A stretch of DNA of 64,000 bases from Psychrosphaera aestuarii. GTDB lineage: Bacteria; Pseudomonadota; Gammaproteobacteria; Enterobacterales; Alteromonadaceae. Positions within the stretch are counted from its first letter, which is position 1. Each line of letters starts with the position of its first letter. Positions 1-10,743 of this stretch are shown piece after piece. The notes under the pieces were generated by a model that saw only the letters and a program-made list of their open reading frames with translations, was not told the origin of the DNA and made no database searches. A program made the translations under genes and the position numbers. The stretch covers positions 930,001 through 994,000 of the forward strand of contig NZ_CP072844.1 in NCBI RefSeq assembly GCF_017948405.1, written 5' to 3'.

Positions 1-297
1 CATACTGAAGTTGGTGAGTATGCACTTAACAAAGGAATCGATTTGTTATGTTCGTTTGGCGTGTTAAGTCAAAGTGCATCAAGTGTTTTACAAGCTGAAG
101 GTAAAGGTACGCATTTTTCTTCAAAGCAAGCACTTACGGAAAGTATTAATACTTACATAAAACAGCAACTAGAACTTCAACCTAGTAGTAATGTAACGGT
201 TTTAGTAAAAGGCTCTCGTAGCGCCAAAATGGAATTAGTGGTCGAGCAAGTTATTACCGATAACCAACAAAATAATAAGGCAGAACCATCATGCTAG
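1..297 (+). CDS. murF: UDP-N-acetylmuramoyl-tripeptide--D-Ala-D-Ala ligase, C-terminal end (partial)
   Basis: The reading frame is open from base 1 to the stop at 295-297 and codes for about 98 residues, so the gene begins before the window. The piece matches the C-terminal domain of MurF, the cytoplasmic ligase that adds D-Ala-D-Ala to the UDP-MurNAc-tripeptide. The best marks are HTEVGEYA near the start and the near-terminal [16 protein letters not shown], a close match to the conserved MurF ending. Its stop overlaps the mraY start, in the usual dcw order murF-mraY. An internal ATG at 43 is not a real start because the homology begins upstream of it. Confidence 0.93.
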   Translation, partial: HTEVGEYALNKGIDLLCSFGVLSQSASSVLQAEGKGTHFSSKQALTESINTYIKQQLELQPSSNVTVLVKGSRSAKMELVVEQVITDNQQNNKAEPSC

Positions 298-1373
298 TTT
301 GGTTAGCAGAATATTTAACTCAATTTCACTCCGGCTTTAATGTCTTTTCTTATCTCACCTTTCGAGCAATTTTGAGTGTATTAACGGCGATGGGGTTGTC
401 TTTGTACTTTGGTCCAAAATTAATTCGTCGCTTACAGTTAATGCAAATTGGTCAAACCGTTCGTGATGATGGTCCTGAAAGTCACTTTAGTAAAGCTGGT
501 ACGCCAACAATGGGTGGCATTTTAATATTAGCGAGCATTGTTGTGAGCACCCTTTTATGGGCGGATCTTGGCAATAAGTACGTTTGGGTAGTATTAACGG
601 TTGTTGTTGGCTACGGCATTGTTGGTTTTGTAGATGACTACCGCAAAGTGATTCGAAAAGACAGCAAAGGTTTGATTGCACGTTGGAAGTATTTTTGGCA
701 ATCGGTGATCGCCATTGGCGTTGCAGGATACTTGTACGCGACAGCGCAAAGTCCGGAAGAAACGGCTCTATTAGTACCATTTTTCAAAGACATTATGCCG
801 CAGTTAGGCATGATGTACTTGCTTGTTGTTTACTTTACGTTAGTAGGAACAAGTAACGCGGTAAATTTAACCGATGGGTTAGACGGTTTAGCTATTGTAC
901 CTACGGTAATGGTTGCTGGGGCGTTGGCGCTGTTTGCTTATGTAACCAGTAACGTGAATTTTTCGGACTATCTTAATATTCCTTATATTCCGCTAGCAGA
1001 TGAACTAACGGTAGTTTGTACTGCGATAGTGGGAGCTGGCCTTGGCTTTTTGTGGTTCAACACTTATCCGGCACAAGTGTTTATGGGTGATGTAGGCTCA
1101 TTAGCTTTAGGTGGAGCGTTAGGCATTATTGCGGTTTTAGTTCGTCAAGAGTTGGTCTTAATTATTATGGGTGGCGTGTTTGTGATGGAAACGCTATCAG
1201 TTATTTTACAGGTCGGTTCATACAAACTACGTGGTGAGCGTGTATTCAAAATGGCGCCAATTCATCATCACTACGAGCTAAGTGGCTGGCCTGAGCCAAG
1301 AGTTATCGTCCGTTTTTGGATTATATCGCTAGTCTTGGTTTTAGTTGGTATTGCAACGTTGAAGTTGCGTTAA
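291..1373 (+). CDS. mraY: Phospho-N-acetylmuramoyl-pentapeptide transferase MraY
   Basis: MraY transfers phospho-MurNAc-pentapeptide from UDP to undecaprenyl phosphate in the inner membrane, making lipid I. The 360-residue product has the usual family length and about ten hydrophobic segments. It carries the family signatures GFVDDYRK (about residues 112-119), [10 protein letters not shown] with the catalytic aspartates, [11 protein letters not shown], and the histidine-rich loop [12 protein letters not shown] near the C-terminus. The ATG overlaps the murF stop by seven bases, which implies translational coupling. murD follows 22 bases downstream. Confidence 0.97.
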   Translation: MLVWLAEYLTQFHSGFNVFSYLTFRAILSVLTAMGLSLYFGPKLIRRLQLMQIGQTVRDDGPESHFSKAGTPTMGGILILASIVVSTLLWADLGNKYVWVVLTVVVGYGIVGFVDDYRKVIRKDSKGLIARWKYFWQSVIAIGVAGYLYATAQSPEETALLVPFFKDIMPQLGMMYLLVVYFTLVGTSNAVNLTDGLDGLAIVPTVMVAGALALFAYVTSNVNFSDYLNIPYIPLADELTVVCTAIVGAGLGFLWFNTYPAQVFMGDVGSLALGGALGIIAVLVRQELVLIIMGGVFVMETLSVILQVGSYKLRGERVFKMAPIHHHYELSGWPEPRVIVRFWIISLVLVLVGIATLKLR

Positions 1374-1395
1374 GACTAATTTAATTGGATAAACA

Positions 1396-2787
1396 ATGTT
1401 ATATAAAGCGCAAATATTAGATCAGTTAAAACAGCACAAGGTAGCTTTGTTTGGCCTTGGTATAACTGGCATGTCGATGTTGCGCTTTTTGCTATCTCAG
1501 AATATATCTCCTGACGTTTTTGATACCCAACAAGTGCCACCAGAACATGCGCAACAGCATGAGCTATTGGGGCAAGTTACAACGTATTTTGGACCATTGG
1601 CAAACGATCAATTTGAGCAATACGATTATGTTTTAATTAGCCCGGGCATAAGTTTGAGTCTGCCGGCAATCGTCCAAGCCAAAGCAAAGGGGGTTCAGGT
1701 CTTTTGTGATATTGAATTGTTTGCTCAGGTTAATACAAAACCCGTATTGGCTGTAACAGGCTCGAACGGTAAATCGACAGTGGTTGCTTGGCTTACTGAC
1801 TTTTTAAATCGAGTAGGTAAAAAGGCTGTGGTATGCGGTAACTTCGGGGTGCCGGTGCTCGATGTGATCAATGAAGACGTTGATGCTTTTGTTATTGAGT
1901 TGTCGAGTTTTCAGCTAGATACAACGGAAAGTTTGGTTTGTGAGGCTGGCTGTGTATTGAACGTGTCACCTGATCATTTGGACAGGTATGATAGTTTTGC
2001 CGATTATGCACAATCGAAAAGAAAGATCTATCAACACGCAAAAACGGCTATTTTTAATGGCGATGATGAACTAACGACACCAAGAGTTTTACAACCATCT
2101 AACGATGTGGACACAGATTCAGCTGCGCCCCATGTTGCATTTGGGATTGGCACTGAAGTTAAACCAGGTTTGTTATGGCGATATAACCCGAAAAATCAAT
2201 TCTTGTACCACAGCAACAATGTCATTGCGGACTTTTCAACGTTTGCATTGAGCGGACACCACAATGCACTCAACGCCTTGGCAGTAATGGCGCTGGCTAA
2301 CGCTATTGGTGTTGAAATAGAGAATAATATCGCGCACTTGGCTGAATTTTCTGGTTTAACCCATCGTTGCCAACATGTAAGAACATTAAATAATGTTGCT
2401 TTTATTGATGATTCGAAAGCAACCAACATCGCTTCTTGCCAAGCCGCTATTGGCGGTCTTGCTACCAAGAAAAATATAATTCTAATTGCTGGTGGTGATG
2501 CAAAAGGTGCTGATCTTAGTGAATTAAACGAAGTTATAGTAAATCACGTAAAAGCGGTTGTGGCGTTAGGGAAAGATAAAGATCAGTTTGTTAACTTTGT
2601 TGCCCCAGAAAAGTTACATTTAGTAACCTCAATGAAAGCAGCAGTTGATGTTGCCAATAGTCTAGCAGTATCACAGGATGTCGTTTTGTTATCTCCAGCG
2701 TGCGCTAGCATTGATATGTTTAGGAATTACCAAGCAAGAGCCGCAGCATTTATAGACGCGGTGACCCAGTTAGGGGACCAATCATGA
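1396..2787 (+). CDS. murD: UDP-N-acetylmuramoylalanine--D-glutamate ligase
   Basis: MurD adds D-glutamate to UDP-MurNAc-L-Ala in the cytoplasm. The 463-residue product is slightly longer than the E. coli enzyme. It shows an N-terminal nucleotide-sugar-binding fold (GLGITGMSMLRFL, about residues 20-32), the Mur-ligase ATP loop TGSNGKST at about residue 120, NVSPDHLDRY, and GLTHRCQHV followed by FIDDSKATN in the C-terminal half. The stop overlaps the ftsW start by four bases (ATGA), so the two are probably translated together. Confidence 0.97.
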   Translation: MLYKAQILDQLKQHKVALFGLGITGMSMLRFLLSQNISPDVFDTQQVPPEHAQQHELLGQVTTYFGPLANDQFEQYDYVLISPGISLSLPAIVQAKAKGVQVFCDIELFAQVNTKPVLAVTGSNGKSTVVAWLTDFLNRVGKKAVVCGNFGVPVLDVINEDVDAFVIELSSFQLDTTESLVCEAGCVLNVSPDHLDRYDSFADYAQSKRKIYQHAKTAIFNGDDELTTPRVLQPSNDVDTDSAAPHVAFGIGTEVKPGLLWRYNPKNQFLYHSNNVIADFSTFALSGHHNALNALAVMALANAIGVEIENNIAHLAEFSGLTHRCQHVRTLNNVAFIDDSKATNIASCQAAIGGLATKKNIILIAGGDAKGADLSELNEVIVNHVKAVVALGKDKDQFVNFVAPEKLHLVTSMKAAVDVANSLAVSQDVVLLSPACASIDMFRNYQARAAAFIDAVTQLGDQS

Positions 2788-3992
2788 GTAGAATTGGATT
2801 TGGCCTGGTAAACCTTGCGAGTCGAAAAACAGCAGAAGAGCTGGAACAACCGCCACAGCATTATGACAGAGGCTTGTTTTTACTCACGTTATGCTTGATG
2901 TGTTTTGGCTGGATCATGGTGACGTCTGCTTCGATGCCTGTCGCTGAAAAGCTATATAACAACGAGTATTATATCTCGATAAAACATGCGGTTTTTCTCG
3001 TTATATCCTTATTATCCATGACGACTGTGTTGTTATTTAAAATGGAGTGGTGGCGTAAATACAACATGCAACTTTTGCTAGTCGCAACGGTACTTTTAGT
3101 TTTAGTGTTACTGGTTGGTAATACGGTAAACGGTAGTCGTCGATGGCTGCCGTTAGGGGTATTTAACTTACAAGCTGCGGAAGTCGCCAAGCTGTTTTTC
3201 TTTGCTTTTTTGGCGGGATATCTAGTCCGCCAACACGAACAGTTATTAGAAAACGTCAAAGGCTTTATGAAGCCTCTAGGGGTTTTTACCGTTCTTGCCA
3301 TATTACTGCTTAAACAGCCCGACTTAGGAACAGTGATCGTGATGTTTGTCACTACGGTTGCATTGTTGTTTTTGGCGGGGGCCAAAATTTGGCAGTTCGT
3401 AGCGCTTATTGCCAGTGGCTTGATGGCAGTTACAGGCTTGATTTGGTTAGAGCCTTATCGAATGCGACGAGTAATGGCATTTTTGGATCCTTGGGCCGAT
3501 GCGTTTGGGAGTGGCTACCAGTTAACTCAGTCATTAATGGCCTATGGCCGCGGTGATTGGTTTGGTCTAGGTCTAGGCAACAGTATTCAAAAGCTCGATT
3601 ATTTGCCAGAAGCTCACACTGACTTTATTGCCGCGGTGGTCGCGGAAGAGCTCGGTTTTATAGGATTGGCTGCGCTTGTTGTCGTGATGGGTGTACTGGT
3701 GTATCGCATCTTACTCGTAGGCTCTAAAGCAATGGAAAAAGGTCTGCACTACAGTGGCTATTTTGCTTACGCCATTGGAATTTGGATTGCGTTTCAGGTG
3801 TTTGTAAATATAGGTGCGAGTACCGGCTTATTACCAACTAAGGGATTAACATTGCCATTTATCTCGTACGGCGGCAGCAGTTTAATTGTGTTTTCCGTAG
3901 CGGTGGCCATCGTATTACGTATCGATTTTGAGTTACGCCAAAAAGAGCAGTTAGATTCGTCTTCGGAGGTGTCTTATGAAGTCGTCACCTAA
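2784..3992 (+). CDS. ftsW: Peptidoglycan glycosyltransferase FtsW
   Basis: FtsW is the SEDS-family glycosyltransferase of the divisome and polymerises lipid II at the septum, working with FtsI. The 402-residue protein has a short charged N-terminus and about ten membrane segments. Family marks are NGSRRWLPLG in the first half, the large-loop region ending in YQLTQSLMAYGRG, LPEAHTDFIAAVVAEELG, and the late GLTLPFISYGGSSL. Its 3' end overlaps murG by 17 bases. It lies between murD and murG as in other gammaproteobacteria. Confidence 0.96.
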   Translation: MSRIGFGLVNLASRKTAEELEQPPQHYDRGLFLLTLCLMCFGWIMVTSASMPVAEKLYNNEYYISIKHAVFLVISLLSMTTVLLFKMEWWRKYNMQLLLVATVLLVLVLLVGNTVNGSRRWLPLGVFNLQAAEVAKLFFFAFLAGYLVRQHEQLLENVKGFMKPLGVFTVLAILLLKQPDLGTVIVMFVTTVALLFLAGAKIWQFVALIASGLMAVTGLIWLEPYRMRRVMAFLDPWADAFGSGYQLTQSLMAYGRGDWFGLGLGNSIQKLDYLPEAHTDFIAAVVAEELGFIGLAALVVVMGVLVYRILLVGSKAMEKGLHYSGYFAYAIGIWIAFQVFVNIGASTGLLPTKGLTLPFISYGGSSLIVFSVAVAIVLRIDFELRQKEQLDSSSEVSYEVVT

Positions 3993-5076
3993 AGCGATAA
4001 TTATGGCCGGTGGTACGGGTGGCCATATATTTCCAGGAATTGCCTTAGCTGAGCAGCTCATTGCAAACGGCTGGACGGTGGATTGGATTGGAACGGCTGA
4101 TCGAATGGAAGCGGAATTGGTTCCTAAACATAATTTACCTATTCATTTTATTGACGTAAAAGGTGTGCGTGGTAATGGCCTAAAACGTTTGTTAGGAATG
4201 CCATTGATGCTAATTAAAGCCTTTTTTCAGGCTAGAAAAGTTATTTCGTCTATTAAGCCTGACATTGTTGTTGGTTTTGGCGGTTACGCATCAGGACCAG
4301 GAGGCTTAGCCGCTAAGTCGCTAGGCGTGCCATTAATACTGCACGAACAAAACGCGGTGATGGGGATGACCAATCGCTATTTAAGTAAAGTTGCGTTAAA
4401 AACGCTTTTGGCGTTTCCTATTGTTGGTCGACCAGAGCAAGGGGTTAAATTTGAAGTTGTTGGTAATCCAGTTAGGGCCGAAATTTCAAAGTTAAATAAA
4501 TTACCCAAGCGGTTACTTAATGAGCAAAGTTCAAAACATATTTTAGTGATTGGTGGTAGTCTAGGCGCCCAAGTTTTTAATCAAACTTTACCTACTTTAT
4601 TGGCGTCACTTTTAACAAGTGAAGCAAAGCTTAAAGTGCGTCATCAAGCGGGTAAAAACAACAGCAATGATGTGCAAAAACGTTACGAAGATGCTGGGTT
4701 TACAAACACTCAGGTAGTTGTTTCTGATTTTGTCGATGATATGCAAGCAGCATACGCATGGGCCGATATTATTATTTGTCGAGCTGGAGCGTTGACCGTT
4801 TCTGAGGTCGCTGCCTCAGGTAATATGGCAATATTTGTTCCTTTGCCTTATGCCGTTGATGATCATCAAACAGCGAATGCAAATTGGCTAGTAAATGCTG
4901 GGGCTGCACAGTTAATTGCGCAACCCAACTTAGAAAAAGAATTGCCCACTATGCTGCATGAATTATTACATGCGCCATCTCTGATTACACAGATGCAGCA
5001 ACGAGCTCGGCAAAATGCAAATTTAGGCACAACTGACCGCATGTTAAGTTTGTGTCAAGCAATTGGAAGAAAATAA
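3976..5076 (+). CDS. murG: Lipid I N-acetylglucosaminyltransferase MurG
   Basis: MurG adds GlcNAc from UDP-GlcNAc to lipid I on the inner face of the membrane, forming lipid II. The 366-residue product carries the N-terminal glycine loop GGTGGHIFPG (about residues 12-21), GFGGYASGPGG, the HEQNAVMG segment, the second glycine loop VIGGSLGAQVFN, and the UDP-GlcNAc-binding region CRAGALTVSEVAASG. The start overlaps ftsW and is preceded by a GGAGG ribosome site at about 3965. The stop abuts the murC start directly. Confidence 0.97.
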   Translation: MKSSPKAIIMAGGTGGHIFPGIALAEQLIANGWTVDWIGTADRMEAELVPKHNLPIHFIDVKGVRGNGLKRLLGMPLMLIKAFFQARKVISSIKPDIVVGFGGYASGPGGLAAKSLGVPLILHEQNAVMGMTNRYLSKVALKTLLAFPIVGRPEQGVKFEVVGNPVRAEISKLNKLPKRLLNEQSSKHILVIGGSLGAQVFNQTLPTLLASLLTSEAKLKVRHQAGKNNSNDVQKRYEDAGFTNTQVVVSDFVDDMQAAYAWADIIICRAGALTVSEVAASGNMAIFVPLPYAVDDHQTANANWLVNAGAAQLIAQPNLEKELPTMLHELLHAPSLITQMQQRARQNANLGTTDRMLSLCQAIGRK

Positions 5077-6522
5077 TTGAGTATTCAAGATAATATAGTT
5101 AATCCAGCAATGCGACGCTTACAAACGCTGCACTTTATCGGTATCGGTGGTGCTGGCATGGGTGGCATTGCTGAAGTGTTGTTGAATGAAGGTTACAAAG
5201 TGACCGGTTCAGATATTAATGAGAATGCCGTTGTGCAACGCCTTAAAGGTTTAGGCGCGACAATTACTATTGGTCACCTTAAAGAAAACGTAGAAGAGGC
5301 CAGTGTTGTTGTTGTATCTAGCGCAATTGACGAGACAAACGTTGAAATAATAGCTGCACGAGAAAAGCGAATCCCGATTGTTCGCCGAGCCGAAATGTTA
5401 GCGGAGTTAATGCGTTTTCGTTTTGGTATCGCAATCGCTGGAACGCATGGTAAAACGACTACAACCAGTTTAATCGCCAGTATTTTTGCAGAAGCGGAGC
5501 TTGACCCAACATTTATTATCGGTGGGTTGTTAAATAGCGCTGGCACCAACGCGCGACTAGGCAAAAGTCGATATTTAATTGCTGAAGCTGATGAAAGTGA
5601 TGCTTCATTTTTACACCTTCAACCGCTTATTTCGGTAGTTACCAATATAGAAGCCGATCATATGGAAACTTATGGTGGTGACTTTGAGCAGATGAAGCGG
5701 ACTTATGTAGATTTCCTTCATAACTTACCGTTTTACGGATTGGCGACCATGTGTGGTGATGATGAAGTGGTTTTAAAAATAGCGAAAGATCTGGGTAGAC
5801 GAGTTGTTACTTATGGGTTTGAAGCTCATAACGATTACGTTATTACAAATTTTAATCAAACTGAAACTCGCACCACGTTCACAGTTAACCACAACGGTAA
5901 AAAGCTTGATTTGGCGCTAAACCTTCCAGGTCGCCACAATGCGTTAAACGCAACAGCTGCTGTCGCGGTGTCGCATGAAGAAGGTATTGATGACAAGTTT
6001 ATTATTAGTGCACTGGAAAAATTTGAGGGCATTGGCCGTCGTTTCCAACAATACGGTGATTTTGATACAGGCAAAGGGATTGTTAAGTTAATGGATGACT
6101 ACGGTCATCACCCGACAGAAGTGTCTGCAACCATTGATGCTGTAAGAGCGGCCTGGCCAGAAAAGCGCATTGTCATGTGTTACCAACCGCATCGATATAG
6201 CCGTACTCGCGATCTTTATGACGACTTTACCCATGTGTTATCGAAAGTAGACTGTTTGTTATTGCTTGAAGTATATGCTGCTGGTGAAAAGCCAATTGTT
6301 GGCGCAGACGGTCGCAGCCTTGCGCAGTCTATTAGACAAAGAAATGTAATTGACCCTATTTTTGTTGCCAAGCCAGAGCAATTACCAAATCAATTAGCAC
6401 ATGTCCTTCAAGACGGTGATGTTGTTATAACTCAAGGTGCTGGCAACATTAATTCTGTGATTAAAACCTTGATTGAATGTGAAATGAAAATTGCCAAACT
6501 CATGGAGGTGACTGAGCTATGA
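5077..6522 (+). CDS. murC: UDP-N-acetylmuramate--L-alanine ligase
   Basis: MurC attaches L-alanine to UDP-MurNAc, the first peptide-stem step. The 481 residues contain the N-terminal fold signature [15 protein letters not shown], the ATP loop [10 protein letters not shown] (near residue 126), [10 protein letters not shown], and [10 protein letters not shown] in the C-terminal domain. I chose the TTG at 5077, immediately after the murG stop, because it gives the expected N-terminus; an ATG further in (about 5110) would still keep the first glycine loop, so the start is not certain. The 3' end overlaps ddlB by four bases. Confidence 0.96.
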   Translation: MSIQDNIVNPAMRRLQTLHFIGIGGAGMGGIAEVLLNEGYKVTGSDINENAVVQRLKGLGATITIGHLKENVEEASVVVVSSAIDETNVEIIAAREKRIPIVRRAEMLAELMRFRFGIAIAGTHGKTTTTSLIASIFAEAELDPTFIIGGLLNSAGTNARLGKSRYLIAEADESDASFLHLQPLISVVTNIEADHMETYGGDFEQMKRTYVDFLHNLPFYGLATMCGDDEVVLKIAKDLGRRVVTYGFEAHNDYVITNFNQTETRTTFTVNHNGKKLDLALNLPGRHNALNATAAVAVSHEEGIDDKFIISALEKFEGIGRRFQQYGDFDTGKGIVKLMDDYGHHPTEVSATIDAVRAAWPEKRIVMCYQPHRYSRTRDLYDDFTHVLSKVDCLLLLEVYAAGEKPIVGADGRSLAQSIRQRNVIDPIFVAKPEQLPNQLAHVLQDGDVVITQGAGNINSVIKTLIECEMKIAKLMEVTEL

Positions 6523-7478
6523 CCGCGTTAGACACCAGTAGGTTTGGTAAAGTTGCAGTAATGTTTGGTGGTACGTCTGCTGAACGAGACGTTTCGTTAA
6601 ATTCAGGCAAAGCGGTATTGGACGCCCTATTAGATCAAGGTGTGGATGCCTATGCTTTTGACCCAAAATTTGACTACTTAGACGACTTACTGAAAAAAGA
6701 CTTTGACCGTGTATTTATTGTTTTACATGGTCGCGGTGGAGAAGACGGTAGTTTGCAAGGCGCGTTGCAATTAATGGGCTTGCCTTACACGGGTTCTGGC
6801 CCACAAGGTTCAGCTCTGGCAATGGATAAAGTTCGAAGTAAGTTTTTATTTAAGGGCGCAGAGCTTCCTTCCGCGCCTTTTGCTGTGGTAAAGCGAGGTC
6901 ACGATTTTGATGCTGAGGAGTTATTAGCACAGCTATCTGGCCGAGTTATGGTTAAGCCTGCAAATGAAGGTTCAAGCATAGGAATGTCACAAGCTCGTAG
7001 TTCTGATGAATTGCAGAAGGCCGTTAAGTTAGCATTTGAATATGATGCAGAAGCGCTTGTTGAGCAATGGGTTGAAGGACGTGAAATTACTGTAAGTATA
7101 GTCGCAGGTAAGGCCATGCCATTGATAGAGATGCGCACGCCTAACGAGTTTTATGACTATGAAGCAAAGTATAAAAGCTCATCTACTGAATACTTGTGTC
7201 CAGCGCCGCTATCAGAATCGTTAACAAAGCAAATACAAGCGATTGCGGTTCAAGCTTTTGAGCTAGTTGGCGCAAAGGGTTGGGGCCGTGTTGACTTTTT
7301 ATTAGATGAGAATGAAAGCCCGTTTATATTGGAAATAAATACTGTGCCAGGTATGACGACAACATCTTTAGTTCCTAAGGCTGCAGCACAACAAGGTGTA
7401 AGTTTTAAAGAGCTAGTTTTAAGTATTTTGTCTGAGACATTAGAGTCAGATGTAGACTTAAATAGTGCAGGAAAATAG
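6519..7478 (+). CDS. ddlB: D-alanine--D-alanine ligase B
   Basis: DdlB joins two D-alanines for MurF to add to the peptidoglycan precursor. The 319-residue ATP-grasp protein has the N-terminal [14 protein letters not shown], the [13 protein letters not shown] loop, [13 protein letters not shown] in the ATP-binding centre, [10 protein letters not shown], and the metal-binding ending [20 protein letters not shown]. Length matches the family. It starts inside the last codons of murC (ATGA overlap) and is followed two bases later by ftsQ. Confidence 0.97.
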   Translation: MTALDTSRFGKVAVMFGGTSAERDVSLNSGKAVLDALLDQGVDAYAFDPKFDYLDDLLKKDFDRVFIVLHGRGGEDGSLQGALQLMGLPYTGSGPQGSALAMDKVRSKFLFKGAELPSAPFAVVKRGHDFDAEELLAQLSGRVMVKPANEGSSIGMSQARSSDELQKAVKLAFEYDAEALVEQWVEGREITVSIVAGKAMPLIEMRTPNEFYDYEAKYKSSSTEYLCPAPLSESLTKQIQAIAVQAFELVGAKGWGRVDFLLDENESPFILEINTVPGMTTTSLVPKAAAQQGVSFKELVLSILSETLESDVDLNSAGK

Positions 7479-7480
7479 CG

Positions 7481-8227
7481 GTGAATAAGACGACAGTTAA
7501 AAAGTGGCAAAAATCTAGTTTTTTAGTTGGATTTGTTTTCTTTTTAACGGTTATTTTATTGTTTGTATGGGGTTATAATAGCCTGTTCAAATGGGCACAA
7601 GACAAAAATGATGTGCCTATTAATGAAGTCGTGATACACGGTGAGTTAACGTATTTAAATCGTGATGCCCTTAAGAGTAAAATTGTACAACAACTTGAAG
7701 GTAGCTTTTTCACGTTAGATGTAGCAAAACTGCAATATAAGCTAGAAGAAAACCCTTGGATTTATGGGATTTCAATTCGTAAAGAGTGGCCACGCAAAAT
7801 CCATGTATTTGTGGTTGAGCAAGATGTGTATGCAGTTTGGAACAATGACTTATTGTTAAATAAGTTTGGCGATGTATTTTATGCAGACGGTATCGACGTT
7901 CCAAGCACTCTGCCAAGGCTGTATGGGCCCGAAGGCAATGAGAAAGATGTATTAAAAGGGTATGTGCAGATGCAACATTTGTTGGATTTACACAACTTCA
8001 AAATTAGTGAGCTGGTTTTGTCTGAGCGATATGCTTGGCAAATCTGGCTGGAGCGGAGCATACATTTAAATTTAGGACGCTCCGATAAGATGAAACGAGT
8101 GCAACGATTTGTTGATTTGTACCCGCTTTTGTCTGACTATAGCGGTAAGGATATCGCTCGCGTAGATTTACGTTATGACATAGGTTTAGCTGTGTCGTGG
8201 CGCGATAACAATAATAACGAAAGCTAA
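7481..8227 (+). CDS. ftsQ: Cell division protein FtsQ
   Basis: FtsQ is the bitopic inner-membrane scaffold that connects early and late divisome proteins through FtsL and FtsB. The 248-residue product has a short cytoplasmic tail, one membrane segment at about residues 15-35, a POTRA domain beginning near VPINEVVIHGELTYLN, and the FtsQ beta domain with LYGPEGNEKDVLKGY and ARVDLRYDIGLAVSW. The start is GTG, two bases after the ddlB stop. Its place between ddlB and ftsA is the standard one. Confidence 0.95.
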   Translation: MNKTTVKKWQKSSFLVGFVFFLTVILLFVWGYNSLFKWAQDKNDVPINEVVIHGELTYLNRDALKSKIVQQLEGSFFTLDVAKLQYKLEENPWIYGISIRKEWPRKIHVFVVEQDVYAVWNNDLLLNKFGDVFYADGIDVPSTLPRLYGPEGNEKDVLKGYVQMQHLLDLHNFKISELVLSERYAWQIWLERSIHLNLGRSDKMKRVQRFVDLYPLLSDYSGKDIARVDLRYDIGLAVSWRDNNNNES

Positions 8228-8245
8228 GTGCGATAAGCGAAAAAT

Positions 8246-9475
8246 ATGAGTTCAAGTGCGAAAGCCAATGACAGAAATTTAATTGTAGGTTTAGATGTTG
8301 GTACATCTAAAGTAACTGCAGTTGTTGGGGAGATAACCCCAGATCAACAAATCAGCATTGTTGGCGTTGGTCATCATGCTAGTCATGGTATGGATAAAGG
8401 CGGCGTTAATGACTTGAATTTAGTCATTGGCTCTGTACAAAATGCCATCAATGAAGCCGAGTTAATGGCAGACTGTCGCATTTCGTCTGTTTACCTAGCA
8501 ATCAGCGGTAAGCATATATCGTGTCAGAATGAGAGCGGAATGGTTCCTATTCACGACTCTGAGGTGACTGCGGAAGATGTCGAAAATGTAATTCATGCCG
8601 CAAAAGCAGTGCCTATGGCAGCGGAACGTAAAATGTTGCATGTTATGCCACAAGAGTTTTCCGTTGATATGCAAGAGGGCATAAAAAGTCCTATCGGTAT
8701 GTCTGGCGTACGTATGGAAGCCAAGGTGCATATCGTTACTTGTTCTAATGATATGGCAAAAAATATTGTTAAGTGTGTTGAGCGTTGCGAGCTTAAAGAA
8801 GACCAGTTGATTTTTAGTGCACTGGCATCAAGTTATGCCGTGTTGACCGAAGATGAACGTGAGCTCGGGGTTTGTGTAGTTGATATGGGGGGCGGTACGT
8901 TAGATATCGCTATTTATGCCAACGGCGCTATTCGCCACTCTGCGGTTTTACCGGTCGCCGGTAATCAAGTTACTAACGATATAGCAAAAATATTCCGCAC
9001 TCCAATCGGACATGCTGAAGATATTAAAGTTAAATATGGGGTGGCTTATAAAAATTTAGCCAGCTCAGAAGATAACATTGAGGTACCTAGCGTAGGTGGA
9101 CGACCAGCAAGAATTATGTCGCGCCACACCTTAGCGGAAGTAATAGAACCTCGTTATCAAGAAATATATGAATTGATTTTGGATGAAATTCGAAAGTCAG
9201 GGCTGGAAGATCAAATTGCAGCTGGCATAGTTTTAACAGGCGGTACGGCAAAAATGACCGGTGCAGTTGATTATGCAGAGCAAATCTTCCAGATGCCAGT
9301 TCGAATTGGTACGCCAATTGGCGTGAAAGGACTAACAGAGTACGTGCAAGACCCTAGCTACGCTACAGCGGTTGGTTTGTTGTTATACGGAATGGAAAAG
9401 CAGCAAACAAACGAGGATGAAAAACCGCAAGATTGGTGGCAGAGAATTGTAAGTTGGTTCAAAGGCGAATTTTAA
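8246..9475 (+). CDS. ftsA: Cell division protein FtsA
   Basis: FtsA is the actin-like ATPase that tethers FtsZ filaments to the membrane. The 409-residue product contains GLDVGTSKVTAVVGE in the first phosphate loop, VVDMGGGTLDIAIY in the second, and GIVLTGGTAKMTG near the end. It finishes in the short amphipathic membrane-targeting helix WWQRIVSWFKGEF, typical of FtsA. ftsZ follows after 20 bases. Confidence 0.97.
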   Translation: MSSSAKANDRNLIVGLDVGTSKVTAVVGEITPDQQISIVGVGHHASHGMDKGGVNDLNLVIGSVQNAINEAELMADCRISSVYLAISGKHISCQNESGMVPIHDSEVTAEDVENVIHAAKAVPMAAERKMLHVMPQEFSVDMQEGIKSPIGMSGVRMEAKVHIVTCSNDMAKNIVKCVERCELKEDQLIFSALASSYAVLTEDERELGVCVVDMGGGTLDIAIYANGAIRHSAVLPVAGNQVTNDIAKIFRTPIGHAEDIKVKYGVAYKNLASSEDNIEVPSVGGRPARIMSRHTLAEVIEPRYQEIYELILDEIRKSGLEDQIAAGIVLTGGTAKMTGAVDYAEQIFQMPVRIGTPIGVKGLTEYVQDPSYATAVGLLLYGMEKQQTNEDEKPQDWWQRIVSWFKGEF

Positions 9476-9495
9476 AGAATTTATAGACGGAGAGA

Positions 9496-10653
9496 ATGAC
9501 AATGTATGAGTTAATGGATAATCATAACGAAGAAGCAGTCATCAAGGTATTTGGTGTCGGCGGTGGTGGCGGTAATGCTGTCGATCACATGGTTAAAGAA
9601 TCTATTGAAGGTGTTGACTTTATTGCAGCGAATACGGATGCCCAAGCACTACGTAATTCAGCAGCAGGCACAACGCTTCAAATTGGTACTGAAGTAACTA
9701 AAGGCTTAGGTGCTGGCGCTAACCCAGAAGTGGGTCGTCAATCGGCATTAGAAGATCGTGAAAATATCGCAGCAGCAATGCAAGGTGCGGACATGGTCTT
9801 TATCGCTGCTGGTATGGGCGGTGGTACAGGTACTGGTGCTGCTCCAGTTGTAGCCGAAGTTGCAAAAGACTTAGGTATCTTAACAGTTGCAGTAGTAACT
9901 AAGCCTTTCGCGTTCGAAGGCAAAAAGCGTTTGGCATTTGCTGATCACGGTATTCAAGACTTGTCTCGTAGTGTTGACTCGTTAATCACTATCCCAAATG
10001 ACAAGTTGTTAAAAGTATTAGGTCCAAAAACCAGCCTTTTAGACGCATTTAAAGAAGCAAATAATGTCTTACTTGGTGCGGTTCAAGGTATTGCTGAATT
10101 AATAACTCGCCCAGGATTGATCAATGTTGACTTTGCAGACGTAAAGACTGTCATGTCAGAGATGGGTACGGCGATGATGGGCACAGGAACAGCATCTGGT
10201 CCAGACCGTGCGCAAGAAGCTGCTGAAGCGGCGATTGCATCACCATTACTTGAAGATATCGATTTAGCTGGTGCGAAAGGTATTTTGGTTAATATCACAG
10301 CCGGTATGGATATTAGCATCGAAGAGTTCGAGACTGTTGGTAATACAGTAAAAGCATTCGCATCTGAAAATGCGACAGTTGTTGTCGGTGCGGTAATTGA
10401 CATGGATATGGCTGAAGAACTTCGTGTAACAGTAGTTGCAACAGGAATTGGCGGTGACAAGCGTGCTGACATTTCTTTAGTTCAACAGCCTCAAATGACA
10501 CATGCAGTTGGTAATACACAAACTGTAACGGCTGCGAAACCACAGCATCAATCAATGCCAGAGCAAAAAGCATTATTAGAGCCTGAAGAAAAAAGAGATG
10601 AAGCAGAAAGTATCTTCGACATCCCGGCTTTCTTGAGAAAACAAGCTGATTAA
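9496..10653 (+). CDS. ftsZ: Cell division protein FtsZ
   Basis: FtsZ is the tubulin-like GTPase that forms the division ring. The 385-residue product has [15 protein letters not shown] at the N-terminus, the tubulin signature [11 protein letters not shown], the synergy loop around [11 protein letters not shown], a variable linker from about residue 320, and the conserved C-terminal peptide DIPAFLRKQ that binds FtsA and ZipA. A GGAGAG ribosome site precedes the ATG at 9496; a second ATG at 9502 is also possible. lpxC follows from its own promoter. Confidence 0.98.
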   Translation: MTMYELMDNHNEEAVIKVFGVGGGGGNAVDHMVKESIEGVDFIAANTDAQALRNSAAGTTLQIGTEVTKGLGAGANPEVGRQSALEDRENIAAAMQGADMVFIAAGMGGGTGTGAAPVVAEVAKDLGILTVAVVTKPFAFEGKKRLAFADHGIQDLSRSVDSLITIPNDKLLKVLGPKTSLLDAFKEANNVLLGAVQGIAELITRPGLINVDFADVKTVMSEMGTAMMGTGTASGPDRAQEAAEAAIASPLLEDIDLAGAKGILVNITAGMDISIEEFETVGNTVKAFASENATVVVGAVIDMDMAEELRVTVVATGIGGDKRADISLVQQPQMTHAVGNTQTVTAAKPQHQSMPEQKALLEPEEKRDEAESIFDIPAFLRKQAD

Positions 10654-10664
10654 ATATTGAGCTA

Positions 10665-10693
10665 TTGATCTGTGGTCTGATCTGTCGTATAAT
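10665..10693 (+). promoter_or_regulatory. Sigma-70 promoter of lpxC
   Basis: TTGATC at 10665-10670 and a perfect TATAAT at 10688-10693 are separated by 17 bases. They lie in the ftsZ-lpxC gap, about 50 bases before the lpxC ATG, and a GC-rich stretch (ACGCGCCGC) follows. The -35 box matches four of six consensus bases. lpxC is known to have its own promoter after ftsZ in E. coli, which supports the call. Confidence 0.7.
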
Positions 10694-10743
10694 ACGCGCC
10701 GCTTTTTAGGTTAAGAATTAGACAAGAGGTTTATCACGCAAAT

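Noticed and set aside
2969..3385. 138-codon open frame on the minus strand inside ftsW
   Set aside because: It is the complement of membrane-helix codons, shows no domain, and lies within a clear ftsW gene.
10083..10472. 129-codon open frame on the minus strand inside ftsZ
   Set aside because: It is low-complexity (Ser, Ala, Thr, Ile, Val rich), exactly antisense to a well-supported gene, and has no ribosome site or family signature.
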